Shown here piece by piece: positions 17,275-27,406 of a DNA stretch of 64,000 bases. The position numbers and the translations under genes were made by a program. The notes beneath the pieces were generated by a model. That model made no database searches and had not been told where the DNA came from. It saw only the letters and a list, made by a program, of their open reading frames with translations. This stretch comes from Trichomonas vaginalis G3 (taxonomy: Eukaryota > Parabasalia > Trichomonadida > Trichomonadidae): the NCBI RefSeq assembly GCF_026262505.1, contig NC_067206.1:28349896-28413895 (forward strand), written 5' to 3'. The stretch's first letter is position 1, and each line of letters opens with the position of its first letter.

Positions 17275-18351
17275 ATGTCAAATGAAACAGCGTCTATGAG
17301 AGAAATACAACACAACCGACAACTCATTATGCAAGCTCTAAATAAGAACACAACAAACTTTTCAAACTATTCTAAGATATCTGAGTCATTGAAAGAAGGA
17401 AACTTAAAACTGACATTAAACCCTATAACAGATGAGTTTCTATTTCAAGACAATAAGAACCATACTGTCTGTATAAATCCAACAAAAGGAACTTTAAACG
17501 AGAAACCTATAAATGAACTTCTTTTGAAAGCAGATGTTGACAACAAAGCTGACAAAGAATATGTAGACGATGCAATAGCAAAAGAAGAAGAAAGAGCTAA
17601 CAATGCTTATGCAACAAAAGAACATACTCATCCTGAACTAGCAGACAAAACATATGTTGACAATAAAATGTCAAGTGAAGTGACAAGAGCTGAAAACGAA
17701 TATTCTAAAAAGACTCATATACATTATATTAACCAAATACCAAGTCTTAAGGAAACATTAGAGACAAAAGCAGATAAGACTCATACACATTCTATATCTG
17801 ATATCACAAACTTACAAGAAACATTAGAGACAAAAGCAAATAAGACTCATACACATACCATTGCAAATATTACAAACTTACAAGAAACCTTAAACAGGAA
17901 AAGTGACGTTGGACATACACATACATCTTCTGAAATAACAGACTTAAACGTTAGCCTTGAAAATAAAGCAGATAAAACATATGTCAATGAAATATACCAA
18001 AGTTTGATAGGAACAAAAAATATTGAAACTATTGTTGGTGACTTTTCTGTCAATGAAGAAAATAACTATTTTAGATGGCAGTTGGTACAGTCCTTAAAAA
18101 ATGGTACACGGCATAAACTCATTCCGAAAAATAACAATGAAATGTATGTAAGCTATAAAAAGAATGATGGTACACAAGTTAAAGTTCCATTAGACAACAA
18201 CTGCTACTTAAACTTATATGGAGACGAACAAAAGAAATATTTAAGAGTTTATGAAATGGCAGATATGACATTGCCTGACCCAGCTCCAGCACCACATTAT
18301 TATGACTATGGAGATGACGACAGAACACCACATGTAGACCCAAAAAATTAA
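17275..18351 (+). CDS. tail-fibre-like stalk protein
   Basis: 358 residues. From about residue 85 to 240 there are repeats of the form (E/T)TKADKTHTH-x-I-x-x-I-T-N-L-Q-E-T-L, the A-D-K-x-H-T-H units typical of phage tail-fibre and long trimeric stalk proteins. The C-terminal part is Pro/Asp-rich. It is followed 36 bp later by the collar-domain gene, so the two probably form one attachment spike. Eukaryotic Polinton spikes of this kind would bind host surface glycans; that role is inference. Confidence 0.65.
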   Translation: MSNETASMREIQHNRQLIMQALNKNTTNFSNYSKISESLKEGNLKLTLNPITDEFLFQDNKNHTVCINPTKGTLNEKPINELLLKADVDNKADKEYVDDAIAKEEERANNAYATKEHTHPELADKTYVDNKMSSEVTRAENEYSKKTHIHYINQIPSLKETLETKADKTHTHSISDITNLQETLETKANKTHTHTIANITNLQETLNRKSDVGHTHTSSEITDLNVSLENKADKTYVNEIYQSLIGTKNIETIVGDFSVNEENNYFRWQLVQSLKNGTRHKLIPKNNNEMYVSYKKNDGTQVKVPLDNNCYLNLYGDEQKKYLRVYEMADMTLPDPAPAPHYYDYGDDDRTPHVDPKN

Positions 18352-18387
18352 CATTATATTTAGATTATTATAGATATAAAAGATATA

Positions 18388-19008
18388 ATGCATAGAAAAA
18401 CGAGAATAGTATATTATTATACAGATGACAGAAATAAATATTATAGTCAAGACTGTACCTACCCTGAAAACATAAGATTATATTATAAAAAATATTCTGA
18501 CACAAACCAGAAGAAACCTGAAATAGTTGCACTATATTTTAAGTTCAAAAGAGACAATCCTATAATATCTCATATGTTTGATTTAATGAACCCAGTAGGT
18601 TCTATTTATACATCTATGGATGCAAGAGGTCCTCAAGTAATGTTTGGTGTTGGTGCATGGGAACAAATAGTCGACAGGTTTTTGTATTGTGCAAACTCTT
18701 CAAAGGAAACAGGTGGAAGTAAAACGATTTCAGGTGAAAATTTACCTGCACACAGTCATTACATAAGATTAACTACATCTCAAGCAGGTTGGCATAAGCA
18801 TAGATATTGGGATTGGTCAGGAATGACAAAAGGTCAAGGATATGATGTTAAAGAGGACGTTAAGTTTGCTATAAATTGTTACTGGGATGACACTCAGGGA
18901 GAAGGAAACCATACACATTTCGTTTCAGGATATACGCAAACAACGGGACAAAGTAAAGACTACATGCCACCTTACATGACAGTTTACGCATGGTATAGAA
19001 TTGCTTAG
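18388..19008 (+). CDS. phage tail-collar-domain protein, spike tip
   Basis: 206 residues. Residues ~65-206 match the phage tail collar/microcystin-dependent-protein pattern: P-V-G-S-I-Y-T-S at the start, W-E-Q-I-V-D-R-F-L, G-G-S-K-T-I-S-G-E-N-L-P, H-S-H motifs, and the closing Y-M-P-P-Y-M-T-V-Y-A-W. In phages this domain trims the fibre tip and contacts receptors. A fused version forms the C-terminus of the protein at 56,572-58,473 in Polinton 2. It ends right at the integrase 3' end on the other strand. Confidence 0.75.
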   Translation: MHRKTRIVYYYTDDRNKYYSQDCTYPENIRLYYKKYSDTNQKKPEIVALYFKFKRDNPIISHMFDLMNPVGSIYTSMDARGPQVMFGVGAWEQIVDRFLYCANSSKETGGSKTISGENLPAHSHYIRLTTSQAGWHKHRYWDWSGMTKGQGYDVKEDVKFAINCYWDDTQGEGNHTHFVSGYTQTTGQSKDYMPPYMTVYAWYRIA

Positions 19009-19224
19009 TCGTCATTTTCAACTTCTTTAGCATATTCGTGGAGTTGTCTTATATTTGTTAGGAACTGTCTTTGAAAGTATACCACCTTGAACTTTGACAA
19101 GTTTGAAACGAGGTCTGACAATAGTAGTTTTATCTTCTGCTTGCAGTGTGTACATTTTGCCATGTTTGCCTAAAACTTCATAATATTCTCTTGTATACTT
19201 TCTTCTATTTTACGAACACGAATG
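19009..19224 (-). pseudogene. integrase gene of Polinton B, 3' part
   Basis: Encodes the C-terminal (chromodomain-like, aromatic and basic) end of a retroviral-type Polinton integrase; the rest lies at 38,333-39,063, on the other side of the 19.1-kb insertion. The gene is also otherwise broken at a few points. Confidence 0.6.
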
Positions 19225-19229
19225 TGAGT
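19225..19229. repeat. target-site duplication TGAGT, left copy
   Basis: TGAGT directly precedes the element end AGTTAG; the same five bases follow the other end at 38,328-38,332. This marks the insertion as integrase- or transposase-mediated. Polintons usually give 6 bp. Confidence 0.75.
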
Positions 19230-19415
19230 AGTTAGTATACCTAAGTCGTGTACAGAGGCACTGCGCGCCTCCGTACACCACTTAGCTGTTTTGACACTTT
19301 ACAAAACCGTTAACGTATATTTTACAACACAAACACCAACTTAACCTTAAATATTTATAAAGCCGCCAACCACTTCACCTCACTAATGTAAAAAATAAAC
19401 GTTCTCACTTACAAA
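19230..19415. repeat. terminal repeat tip of the palindromic element, left
   Basis: Begins AGTTAGTATACCTAAG. A 19-bp stem (19,241-19,259 with 19,267-19,285, loop ACTGCGC) lies 11 bp from the end. The following ~130 bp (TTGACACTTTACAAAACCG..., AAGCCGCCAACCACTTCACC) match the terminal repeat of Polinton 2 closely. Confidence 0.75.
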
Positions 19416-19731
19416 AGTATTGCAACTCTTCCCATTGCTGTGCTTCACACAATAGTTCATATTCTTCAGTATCGCTGCTGTCACTCCAATCGTCAGAGTC
19501 AAAGTCACTGTCAAAATAAATGTTAGTAAGTTTTGACAAAGCTAATGAAACACGTTTACCGTTTGTATCGTATGCTTGTATAAACTTTCCATTCTTCATT
19601 CCTTCATAAACGCTCAAACTAACTTTACCCTTTCTCCCTCGTATCTGATAGAATGTATTTTCACGAGGAACGAAGAACAAATTCTTGAACTCATGACCGT
19701 TGTAGTTTGTTATCTCAATAGTTTTCGTCAT
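19405..19731 (-). CDS. 108-aa terminal-gene protein, left arm
   Basis: Starts MTKTIEITNYNGHEFKNLFF, with an acidic D/S-rich stretch near residues 75-95. Related to the 94-aa protein at 50,509-50,793 of Polinton 2, which has the same place next to the terminal repeat and the same pattern (M-T-x, H-x-F-K-x-L-F-F-x-P-x-x-x-x-F-x-Q-I). Small beta-rich protein of unknown role; being the first gene beside the terminus it may bind the ends. The right-arm counterpart is at 37,823-38,142. Confidence 0.5.
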   Translation of the reverse strand: MTKTIEITNYNGHEFKNLFFVPRENTFYQIRGRKGKVSLSVYEGMKNGKFIQAYDTNGKRVSLALSKLTNIYFDSDFDSDDWSDSSDTEEYELLCEAQQWEELQYFCK

Positions 19732-20324
19732 TTACATAAAAATAATGATATCACCACTCCCACACGTATGAAAACATAGCACAAAAATAAATTTAGGGTA
19801 GATGAGTATATCTAACCCGATTTCTAACCTCATTTCTATCCTGTTGAATTCATTAAAATCAGATGAGGTTTTGAACCAAAATTTCTAAGCAACATTGTCA
19901 AGGATTTTTGAGGAACTAGGGACAGAGTGTGGCAAAGTCCAAGATTTAATTTATCTTCATCTGTTTCATCAGCTATCTCATCTAATATGCCAATATTTTA
20001 TTCATAACTCGTGGCAAACTCACTAACTTTCATTATGTTCATCTGCATGCTTCATCTGATAGAAAGTATGACTTTCATTAACTCTGTGAGATAATGAAAA
20101 CTACTAGGGACAGAGACCATGGCAAAGTTTATGACTTTCATTATTTCCAGAACTTAATGAAAACTACTAGGGACAGAGACCATGGCAAAGTTCATGATTT
20201 AATCTATTCTCTCACTAACAACAAACACAAACTCCAACACTAACATCAAGTACTAACTTCAGCACAAATGACAAACACTAACAACAAACACAAACTCCAA
20301 CACTAACAACAAAAATAAATGTCC
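19732..20324. other. intergenic region with hairpin module and short repeats
   Basis: Contains a 48-bp hairpin module at 19,795-19,842 (minus orientation), then a direct repeat of about 50 bp around 20,090-20,200 (ACTACTAGGGACAGAGACCA word twice) and a run of AACAACAAACACAAACTCCAACACTAAC repeats in short form near 20,216-20,310. No gene seen. Mirrored at 37,231-37,822. Confidence 0.5.
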
Positions 20325-22865
20325 TCACTTCTTAACAAAGTAATATGTGCTTCTTACACCACCATAGCTCAAACGTTTCTTTTCAAACATCGATTGAAAC
20401 TTATTTTGAGCCATTGGCTTTAGTCTCTTTTTCTTCAAATACGCCAAGAAATCTTCTTCACATCTTTTCACTTCATAGCCTTCTTTAAACTCCTCCTTGT
20501 TAAGTTCTATGAAATCCTTTATATCATTCTTTGTTGCAATGGCTTCTTCACGAACGACATCGTGAACTATTTCATCATTGCATTCATGTATGACCTCCTC
20601 ACTGTTCTCATGAACTATTTCAACACTGTTCTCATGAACGACCTCCTTACTGTCTTTCATAAGCGTTTCAAAGTCTCCTTTACTCATTACTTCAATCTCA
20701 TGCTGTTCACAGTAGTACTTAAACTCACTGTATATGTCTTTGTTGTATGTTATATTGCTTCCCATGTACTCCATGAATTTTTCAAGCACTTCCTCATAAT
20801 TCACTGTTTCTTTCTTTCCACGACCTTCTAATATCATACTTGCTTCATAAATATAACTTCTTGCAGAACCGTCTCGCTTTCTACTTCTCTTCACAAATTC
20901 TCTCATCTTGCCACCAAATACATTTGAACTACATGCAAAGAATTCATTCTCCTTCGCAAATTCTTTATATCTTCTGTAGCACTCTGTACAATTCCATCCG
21001 GATACAAACTTTTCATAGAACTCCTCGTAAAACATTTGGTAAGGTGTTTTGTTCATTTCGATGAGTTCTTGTTTAGCCCTGGTGAATGGTATCTTCCTTA
21101 CATCAAATTCACTTAAATCTTTCTTCATGAAGTACGTCAGTAAGTTTGAATAAAACTCTTCATTAAAGCTTTCAATGAGATTTGAGAAATATTCGTAATT
21201 TCCTTTGTATCTGCTGCTTACATCAATGACAACAAATCTTCTGTCGTCTTTGTCAATCTTTACTGAGTTGAAGTTGTTAGATATCATGATGATATTACAA
21301 ACATTCTCTATCTTTCTTACTGGCTGACACTTCTGATTTAAGTCCAACTGAGTCTCTGTTACTATTGACTTTAGTGCGTCGTGGTTCATGACCTTAGACG
21401 TATCGCATGAGCTTAGTTCATTGCATACGATGAGCTTCATGTTCTCAATAGCAGCATTGAATCTACCAACCACATTCTCTATTGCCGTTATATTATTGTT
21501 GGCGTACTTGCTAATGAGCTCGCATAGAACATTACTAAGTACATTCTTACCAGTTCCTTGCTTTCCTGTTAACAAAAGTACTGTTCCAGTCTTTCCACAA
21601 GGATTTTGAACGATGTAGGCGAACCAGTTCAAAGCATACTCATAAAGCTCTTCATCCTCATTACATATGACATCGTGAACATGTTTCAAATATCCTTCAA
21701 TAACGCTTTCATCTACTTCATTCAGTACCTCATACTCATATCCTCTGAAATAGCTGTAAATGTCATCTCTTTCGTCAAAGAATCTCATGCCTGACTTCAT
21801 AAGATAGTTCTTGTTCTGACCCGCTTCATAAATCATCAGTGCGTTCACATCCTTCTCTTCAATACGTCCTACATAAACACTCTTCATGAGCTTATTGAAT
21901 TCCTTGCTATCTACTGACACAAGTGTTGTTGTGTCTCGTATTCCATCATAATCTTTCACTAGATATGTTATTCGTGCTCCGTCAATAACAACAACACATC
22001 TTCTTAAGTCATTTATAACACTAGCTATGTCAATACCTTCTTCACTCATGTACTTATTTCTCCTCAAGTCCTTTAGTGTGAAAGTGTCTCTAAGTTCTAT
22101 TTCAAGCAATTCATTTACACATCCTTTGCAATACTTCTCTATAAAATATTTCTGTCGTTCTTTACTAAGTTTCTTAACAGCTCTGAAGAACCATGTGTTT
22201 TGACTCAAACATCCTTCACAACTTCTCTCATTCATTCCTAGTTCTTTCATGTCATTATCTTCAACCTCTATGGTCTCATTGACTAAGGTCAAAGGGTTCT
22301 TAGTCATTGCTGGTCTTATCTGAAACAATGTTTGTGCAACAGGTTTAACTAGTTCAACAACGTCCTTCCTTAATATGAATAGCTGTTTCCACTCATCTTT
22401 GCTAACAGTTCTTTCATAACCACTGACAGTAATGATTTCATTTGCTGACCTTAGACACTTATGTTCTATCATTTGTATTGCTTTTGTGTAAGGCTTTCGT
22501 GAGCATAGGTTGTATATGTCATTCCTGCAATGTTCATTCATGCCAATAGTACTAAATCCTTTCTTTGCTGTTGAGTGCATAATATCCATTAGTTCCTGTG
22601 TTCGTATTGCTGTCTCATAAAATACAACAAGACCTTTGTCATCTATGACGTACTTACCGAAAACATTGCTTATATTCTTTAACCATGAAATAACATCCTC
22701 ATTCATGCTGTCAAACATGAAGTAAGGTCTTACATACTCTTCACTTATAAGATACTCCACAAAATACTTGTTAAGCTCTATGTCCTCGTGAGCGATTTCA
22801 TTAGGTTTGATATTAGTTCCTTTTGTCATTGCTGTCATGTACTTCACTCTCATAGTTCCTTTCAA
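20325..22865 (-). CDS. 846-aa primase-helicase-like protein, left arm
   Basis: Walker A GKQGTGKN is at residues 434-441, with a downstream MKLIVCNELSS Walker B-like strand, IIMISNN motif and DRRFVV arginine pair, as in the D5/DUF5906 helicases. Upstream, two CxxC pairs (C216/C219 and C246/C249) could form a zinc site, and residues 1-350 form a large N-terminal part that may carry a primase-like domain (not proven). Around residue 745-790 there are V-V-H-E-N-S/E-V-I-H-E-C repeats. It would unwind and perhaps prime element DNA. Identical over its whole length to the right-arm gene at 34,690-37,230. Looks whole. Confidence 0.8.
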   Translation of the reverse strand: MKGTMRVKYMTAMTKGTNIKPNEIAHEDIELNKYFVEYLISEEYVRPYFMFDSMNEDVISWLKNISNVFGKYVIDDKGLVVFYETAIRTQELMDIMHSTAKKGFSTIGMNEHCRNDIYNLCSRKPYTKAIQMIEHKCLRSANEIITVSGYERTVSKDEWKQLFILRKDVVELVKPVAQTLFQIRPAMTKNPLTLVNETIEVEDNDMKELGMNERSCEGCLSQNTWFFRAVKKLSKERQKYFIEKYCKGCVNELLEIELRDTFTLKDLRRNKYMSEEGIDIASVINDLRRCVVVIDGARITYLVKDYDGIRDTTTLVSVDSKEFNKLMKSVYVGRIEEKDVNALMIYEAGQNKNYLMKSGMRFFDERDDIYSYFRGYEYEVLNEVDESVIEGYLKHVHDVICNEDEELYEYALNWFAYIVQNPCGKTGTVLLLTGKQGTGKNVLSNVLCELISKYANNNITAIENVVGRFNAAIENMKLIVCNELSSCDTSKVMNHDALKSIVTETQLDLNQKCQPVRKIENVCNIIMISNNFNSVKIDKDDRRFVVIDVSSRYKGNYEYFSNLIESFNEEFYSNLLTYFMKKDLSEFDVRKIPFTRAKQELIEMNKTPYQMFYEEFYEKFVSGWNCTECYRRYKEFAKENEFFACSSNVFGGKMREFVKRSRKRDGSARSYIYEASMILEGRGKKETVNYEEVLEKFMEYMGSNITYNKDIYSEFKYYCEQHEIEVMSKGDFETLMKDSKEVVHENSVEIVHENSEEVIHECNDEIVHDVVREEAIATKNDIKDFIELNKEEFKEGYEVKRCEEDFLAYLKKKRLKPMAQNKFQSMFEKKRLSYGGVRSTYYFVKK

Positions 22866-22952
22866 TAGCGTAAAAATACTTCATTGTTTCATAACTGCTC
22901 TAAATTCTGTTCAAAATTCGTACAACATAACTTTTAACATTAGTGAAAGAAC

Positions 22953-23655
22953 ATGAGCGAAACAACAACATCTAACATTACAGAAGAAGTCAATGACAAT
23001 GCCGATGAAAACATTACAGAAGGAGCTAGTGAAAATATTGACGAGTTCAGTGAGGAAGAAGATATTGAGGACGTCAATGAGAACGTTAGGGGAACAAACT
23101 CAATGGGAAACATTGAGAAATCATGAAGATTATGAGATTTGTACGACATATCCTTTTACTATTCGTCGAAAGAAAGACAAACATATTATGAGTGAATGCT
23201 TAAATAATTATGGTTATATTGTGCTTAGTTTAAACAACAAAATGCATTTAAAGCATAGAATTATTGCAGAACAGTGGATTGAAAATCCAAACAATTTGAA
23301 AGAAATAGACCATATAAATCATGATAGAACGGACAACAGAATCTCAAACCTTCGTTGGTGTTCTAGATCTGAAAACAATAGAAATAAAAGCAAGTATGGC
23401 GATATAGTTTATGAGTTCGTTGATGAAATATCTGACGAAGCTGTTGAAATAACAGATTATGGTAAGCATTCGTTTGAGTTCTACTACTATGTTGAGAATG
23501 AAGACGCATTCTATTATTATACAGGTCTTAACTATCGAAAACTTCATATAAACTTTACAAAAACAGGTGCTGCTTATGTTTCTATGATAGATACAGAAAA
23601 CAAGAGTGTAATTTTATTCATAAACAAATTCAAACGCTTGTACGGCTTCATATAG
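22953..23655 (+). pseudogene. HNH homing-type endonuclease, left arm
   Basis: An acidic N-terminus (repeated N-I-T-E/E-N-I words) precedes a NUMOD4-like segment and an HNH_3-type core: H-R-I-I-A-E-Q-W-I-x-N-P-N-N, D-H-I-N-H-D-R-T-D-N-R, N-L-R-W-C-S-R-S-E-N-N. These metal-dependent nucleases cut specific DNA and spread themselves and nearby sequence. A close relative lies at 42,488-43,072 in Polinton B. The gene appears to have about one break. Divergent from the helicase gene across 87 bp. Confidence 0.65.
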
Positions 23656-23744
23656 GACAAACATTATTTTTCAACACTAACGCCAACACTTAGGACAAAC
23701 ATTCATGACTAACATTACTGTATAACATAGACACTAACTTCATC

Positions 23745-26190
23745 GAAACTAAACATAAACACTTTGTCAAAACTTCTTCGTATATGTTTTGTCAAAACTT
23801 CATCGTAAATGCTTTGTCATGACTTCATCGTATATGTTTTGTCAAAACTTCATCGTAAATGTTTTGTCATGATTTCTTCGTAAATGTTTTGTCAAACTGC
23901 ATCGAAACTAAACGTAAATGCTTTGTCATGATTTCTTCGTAAATGCTTTGTCAAGACTTCTTCGTAACGAGCGTAAATGACCCAAAATAATGCTTATGTT
24001 AGCATGTTAGATCTACCCCGATTTCTACCACGATTTCTACCCTCAGAGACTTCTTCGTAAACACTTTGTCATGACTTCATCGTAAACACTTTGTCAAGAC
24101 TTCTTCGTATATGTTTTGTCAAGACTTTGTCGAACTTAAACGTAAACACTTTGTATAAACTTCTTCGTAAATGCTTTGTCATGACTTCATCGTATATGCT
24201 TTGTCAAGACTTCTTCGTAAACACTTTGTCATGACTTCATCGTAAACTCTATGTTAAACATGAACGTAAACTCTATGTTAAACATGAACGTAAACTCTTT
24301 GTCAAAAATTCATCGTAAACTCTTTGTCAAACATGAACGTAAACTCTATGTTAAACATGAACGTAAACTCTTTGTCATGACTTCATCGTAAACACTTTGT
24401 CAAACATAAACGTAAACTCTATGTTAAACATGAACGTAAAGACTTCATCGAAACTAAACGTAAACTCTATGTCAAACATAAACGTAAACTCTATGTCAAA
24501 CATGAACGTAAACACTTTGTCAAACATGAACGTAAACTCTATGTTAAACATGAACGTAAACTCTATGTCAAACATGAACGTAAACTCTATGTTAAACATG
24601 AACGTAAACTCTATGTTAAACATGAACGTAAACTCTTTGTCAAAAATTCATCGTAAACTCTTTGTCAAACATGAACGTAAACACTTTGTCAAACATGAAC
24701 GTAAACTCTATGTCAAACATAAACGTAAACTCTATGTTAAACATGAACGTAAACTCTTTGTCATGACTTCATCGTAAACACTTTGTCAAACTGCATCGAA
24801 ACTAAACGTATATGTTTTGTCATGACTTCATCGAAACTAAACGTAAATGCTTTGTCAAACATGAACGAAAGACTTTGTCGAACTTAAACGTAAAGACTTC
24901 ATCGAAACTAAACGTAAACTCTATGTTAAACTTAAACGTAAAGACTTCATCGAAACTAAACGTAAACTCTATGTTAAACTTAAACGTAAAGACTTCATCG
25001 AAACTAAACGTAAACTCTATGTTAAACACGAACGTAAAGACTTCATCGAAACTAAACGTAAACTCTATGTTAAACATGAACGTAAAGACTTCATCGAAAC
25101 TAAACGTAAACTCTATGTCAAACATGAACGTAAACTCTATGTCAAACATGAACGTAAACTCTATGTCAAACATGAACGTAAACACTTTGTCAAACATGAA
25201 CGTAAACTCTATGTTAAACATGAACGTAAACTCTATGTCAAACATAAACGTAAACTCTATGTTAAACTGCATCGAAACTAAACGTATATGTTTTGTCATG
25301 ACTTCATCGTAAACACTTTGCATAAACTTCTTCGTAAACACTTTGTCAAACTGCATCGAAACTAAACATAAACACTTTGTCAAGATTTCATCGTAAATGT
25401 TTTGTCAAGACTTTGTCGAACTTAAACGTAAACACTTTGTCAAGACTTCATCGTAAACACTTTGTCATGACTTCATTGTAAACACTTTGTCAAACTGCAT
25501 CGAAACTAAACATAAACACTTTGTCAAGATTTCTTCGTAAATGCTTTGTCATGACTTCTTCGTAACGAGCGTAAATGACCCAAAATAATGTTTATGTTAG
25601 CATGTTAGATCTACCCCGATTTCTACCACGATTTCTACCCTCAGAGACTTCATGTCATGACTTCATCGTAAATGTTTTGTCAAGACTTTGTCGAACTTAA
25701 ACGTAAACACTTTGTCAAGACTTTGTCGAACTTAAACGTAAACACTTTGTCATGACTTCTTCGTAAACACTTTGTATAAACTTCTTCGTAAACACTTTGT
25801 ATAAACTTCTTCGTATATGTTTTGTCAAGACTTCTTCGTAAACACTTTGTATAAACTTCTTCGTAAACACTTTGTATAAACTTCTTCGTATATGTTTTGT
25901 CAAGACTTCTTCGTAAACACTTTGTCATGACTTCTTCGTAAACAGTTTGTCATGACTTCTTCGTAAACACTTTGTCATGACTTCTTCGTATATGTTTTGT
26001 CAAGACTTCTTCGTAAACACTTTGTATAAACTTCTTCGTAAACACTTTGTATAAACTTCTTCGTATATGTTTTGTCAAGACTTCTTCGTAAACACTTTGT
26101 CATGACTTCTTCGTAAACACTTTGTATAAACTTCTTCGTAAACACTTTGTCAAGACTTCTTCGTAAACACTTTGTCATGACTACATGTCG
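23745..26190. repeat. 24/25-bp minisatellite, left arm
   Basis: About 2.4 kb of units beginning CGTAAA, in several flavours: CGTAAACTCTATGTTAAACA (24 bp), CGTAAACACTTTGTCATGAC (25 bp), CGTAAAGACTTCATCGAAAC (24 bp). Blocks of 24-bp units keep long reading frames open by chance. Hairpin modules break the array near 23,996-24,045 and 25,594-25,642. No spacers as in CRISPR. The shorter right-arm copy is at about 31,925-33,815. Confidence 0.85.
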
Positions 26191-26223
26191 AAATGAGTGT
26201 AAATGACTAAAAAATATTATTTA

Positions 26224-26271
26224 TGTTAGCATGTTAGATCTAACATGTTTTCTCACATGTTTTCTAACATC
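26224..26271. repeat. hairpin module, TGTTAGA/TCTAACA variant
   Basis: Same plan as the other modules (arm, complementary arm, TTTTCT spacer, two further copies of the arm) but with TGTTAGA/TCTAACA in place of GGGTAGA/TCTACCC. Mirrored near 31,840-31,890. Confidence 0.6.
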
Positions 26272-26307
26272 ATGAATTTGAATGTGTTTGCTCAGAAGCT
26301 TTGAGAA

Positions 26308-26416
26308 GTAAGCCATCTAAGAACTTGAGAGAGTCGAAGCCAACACATCTGGACCATTAGAGCGGGAGTACTGGAAAGACAAAAATATGCCAGAAAGAAT
26401 AAGAAAATTCTTCTAA
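26308..26416 (+). pseudogene. integrase-tail fragment, left arm
   Basis: Nearly identical to the last ~105 bp of the integrase gene of Polinton 2 (59,460-59,563), including the shared downstream ACTTTTTCATTAGATGTAAA. It shows that the palindromic element descends from, or recombined with, a Polinton 2-type element. Mirrored at about 31,692-31,796. A fragment, not a gene. Confidence 0.75.
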
Positions 26417-26538
26417 ACTTTTTCATTAGATGTAAATCAGACATGAACGAGAACAGTCATGATATCATTAATGGTACCATTTATTTTAACATAAAGATGC
26501 AAAGCGCGGGGCATAGCCCATGAACAAAAATAATTTTT

Positions 26539-26574
26539 AGGGTAGATGGGTATATCTAACCTCATTTCTACCCT
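26539..26574. repeat. short hairpin module (36 bp)
   Basis: AGGGTAGATGGGTATATCTA start, complementary arm, then a single TTTCTACCCT copy: the 48-bp module minus one 12-bp unit. Mirrored at 31,532-31,567. Confidence 0.65.
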
Positions 26575-26639
26575 CATGTTTTCATGAATTTTATATATTA
26601 ATGTTTTCGTTAAGCCACTTTGTGCCGTCAGTCAGTCAG

Positions 26640-27005
26640 GAGGGCTCTTGAGTCCATCTTGGCGCTTTGCGCGTCAGTTTAGGAAAGACTTTAGAAAGTT
26701 GTTGGAAAATAAGTCCTGGGAAGAGTATTATAAGGCATTTTGTGAAGAATATAGCAACTGCCGGAATTCCGGCGGTTGCTTTTTATACAAAATTCATGCA
26801 GGAAATTCTTGAGTTTTGGTTGAACGAATACGGTGGAGCCAAAAGTGGCTCGACCTCAAAACAAGCATTTTATGAGCTTACTAAGGGCGTTATAAATGAA
26901 TTCAAAGGTATTTACATACATCCTGACCTCGTTCATTTTGTTGCTGAATTCAGCAAAATAATGAATTTTTTTCAGTGTCACCATGTCACCATGTCACCAG
27001 GTTAA
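26640..27005 (+). pseudogene. gene remnant with terminator-like hairpin, left arm
   Basis: Protein-like stretches (KSWEEYYKAFCEEYS; then FMQEILEFWLNEYGG and LTKGVINEFKGIYIHPDLVH) occur in more than one frame, so this is a broken gene of unknown kind. Between them lies a 13-bp GC-rich palindrome (26,754-26,779) followed by five T, which looks like a bacterial intrinsic terminator. The same is mirrored at 31,097-31,480. Confidence 0.45.
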
Positions 27006-27370
27006 TTAACTTCTTTAAAAAATGATGACAACATGACATTTTGACAACATTTACGAAAATTATTTTGAAGAACTGAAGGTGTCACCATGTCACCATGTGT
27101 CACCAGGTTAATTAACTTCTTTAAAAAATGATGACAACATGACATTTTGACAACATTTACGAAAATTATTTTTGAAGAACTGAAGGTGTCACCATGTCAC
27201 CATGTGTCACCAGGTTAATTAACTTCTTTAAAAAATGATGACAACATGACATTTTGACAACATTTACGAAAATTATTTTTGAAGAACTGAAGGTGTCACC
27301 ATGTCACCATGTGTCACCAGGTTAATTAACTTCTTTAAAAAATGATGACAACATGACATTTAGACAACAC
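26975..27370. repeat. 107-bp tandem repeat, left arm
   Basis: About 3.5 copies of a unit with GTGACAC and ATGGTGACATGG-type words, TTAATTAACTTCTTTAAAAA, and a TTACGAAAATTATTTTTGAA stretch. The right arm has about 4.5 copies at 30,635-31,130, exactly 107 bp apart. Iteron-like in look. Confidence 0.8.
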
Positions 27371-27406
27371 AGCAGGATTAATGCAAAAATAAATTCCAAT
27401 CATACT

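Noticed and set aside
24375-25383. Repetitive proteins (MSNMNVNSM and FMFDIEFTF types) read from the minisatellite
   Set aside because: Open frames appear on both strands and in several phases because 24-bp units contain no stops; no start signals or folded domain.
23745-26190. CRISPR-like array
   Set aside because: Units are contiguous 24/25-bp repeats with no unique spacers, and no cas genes are present; this is a minisatellite in a eukaryotic element.
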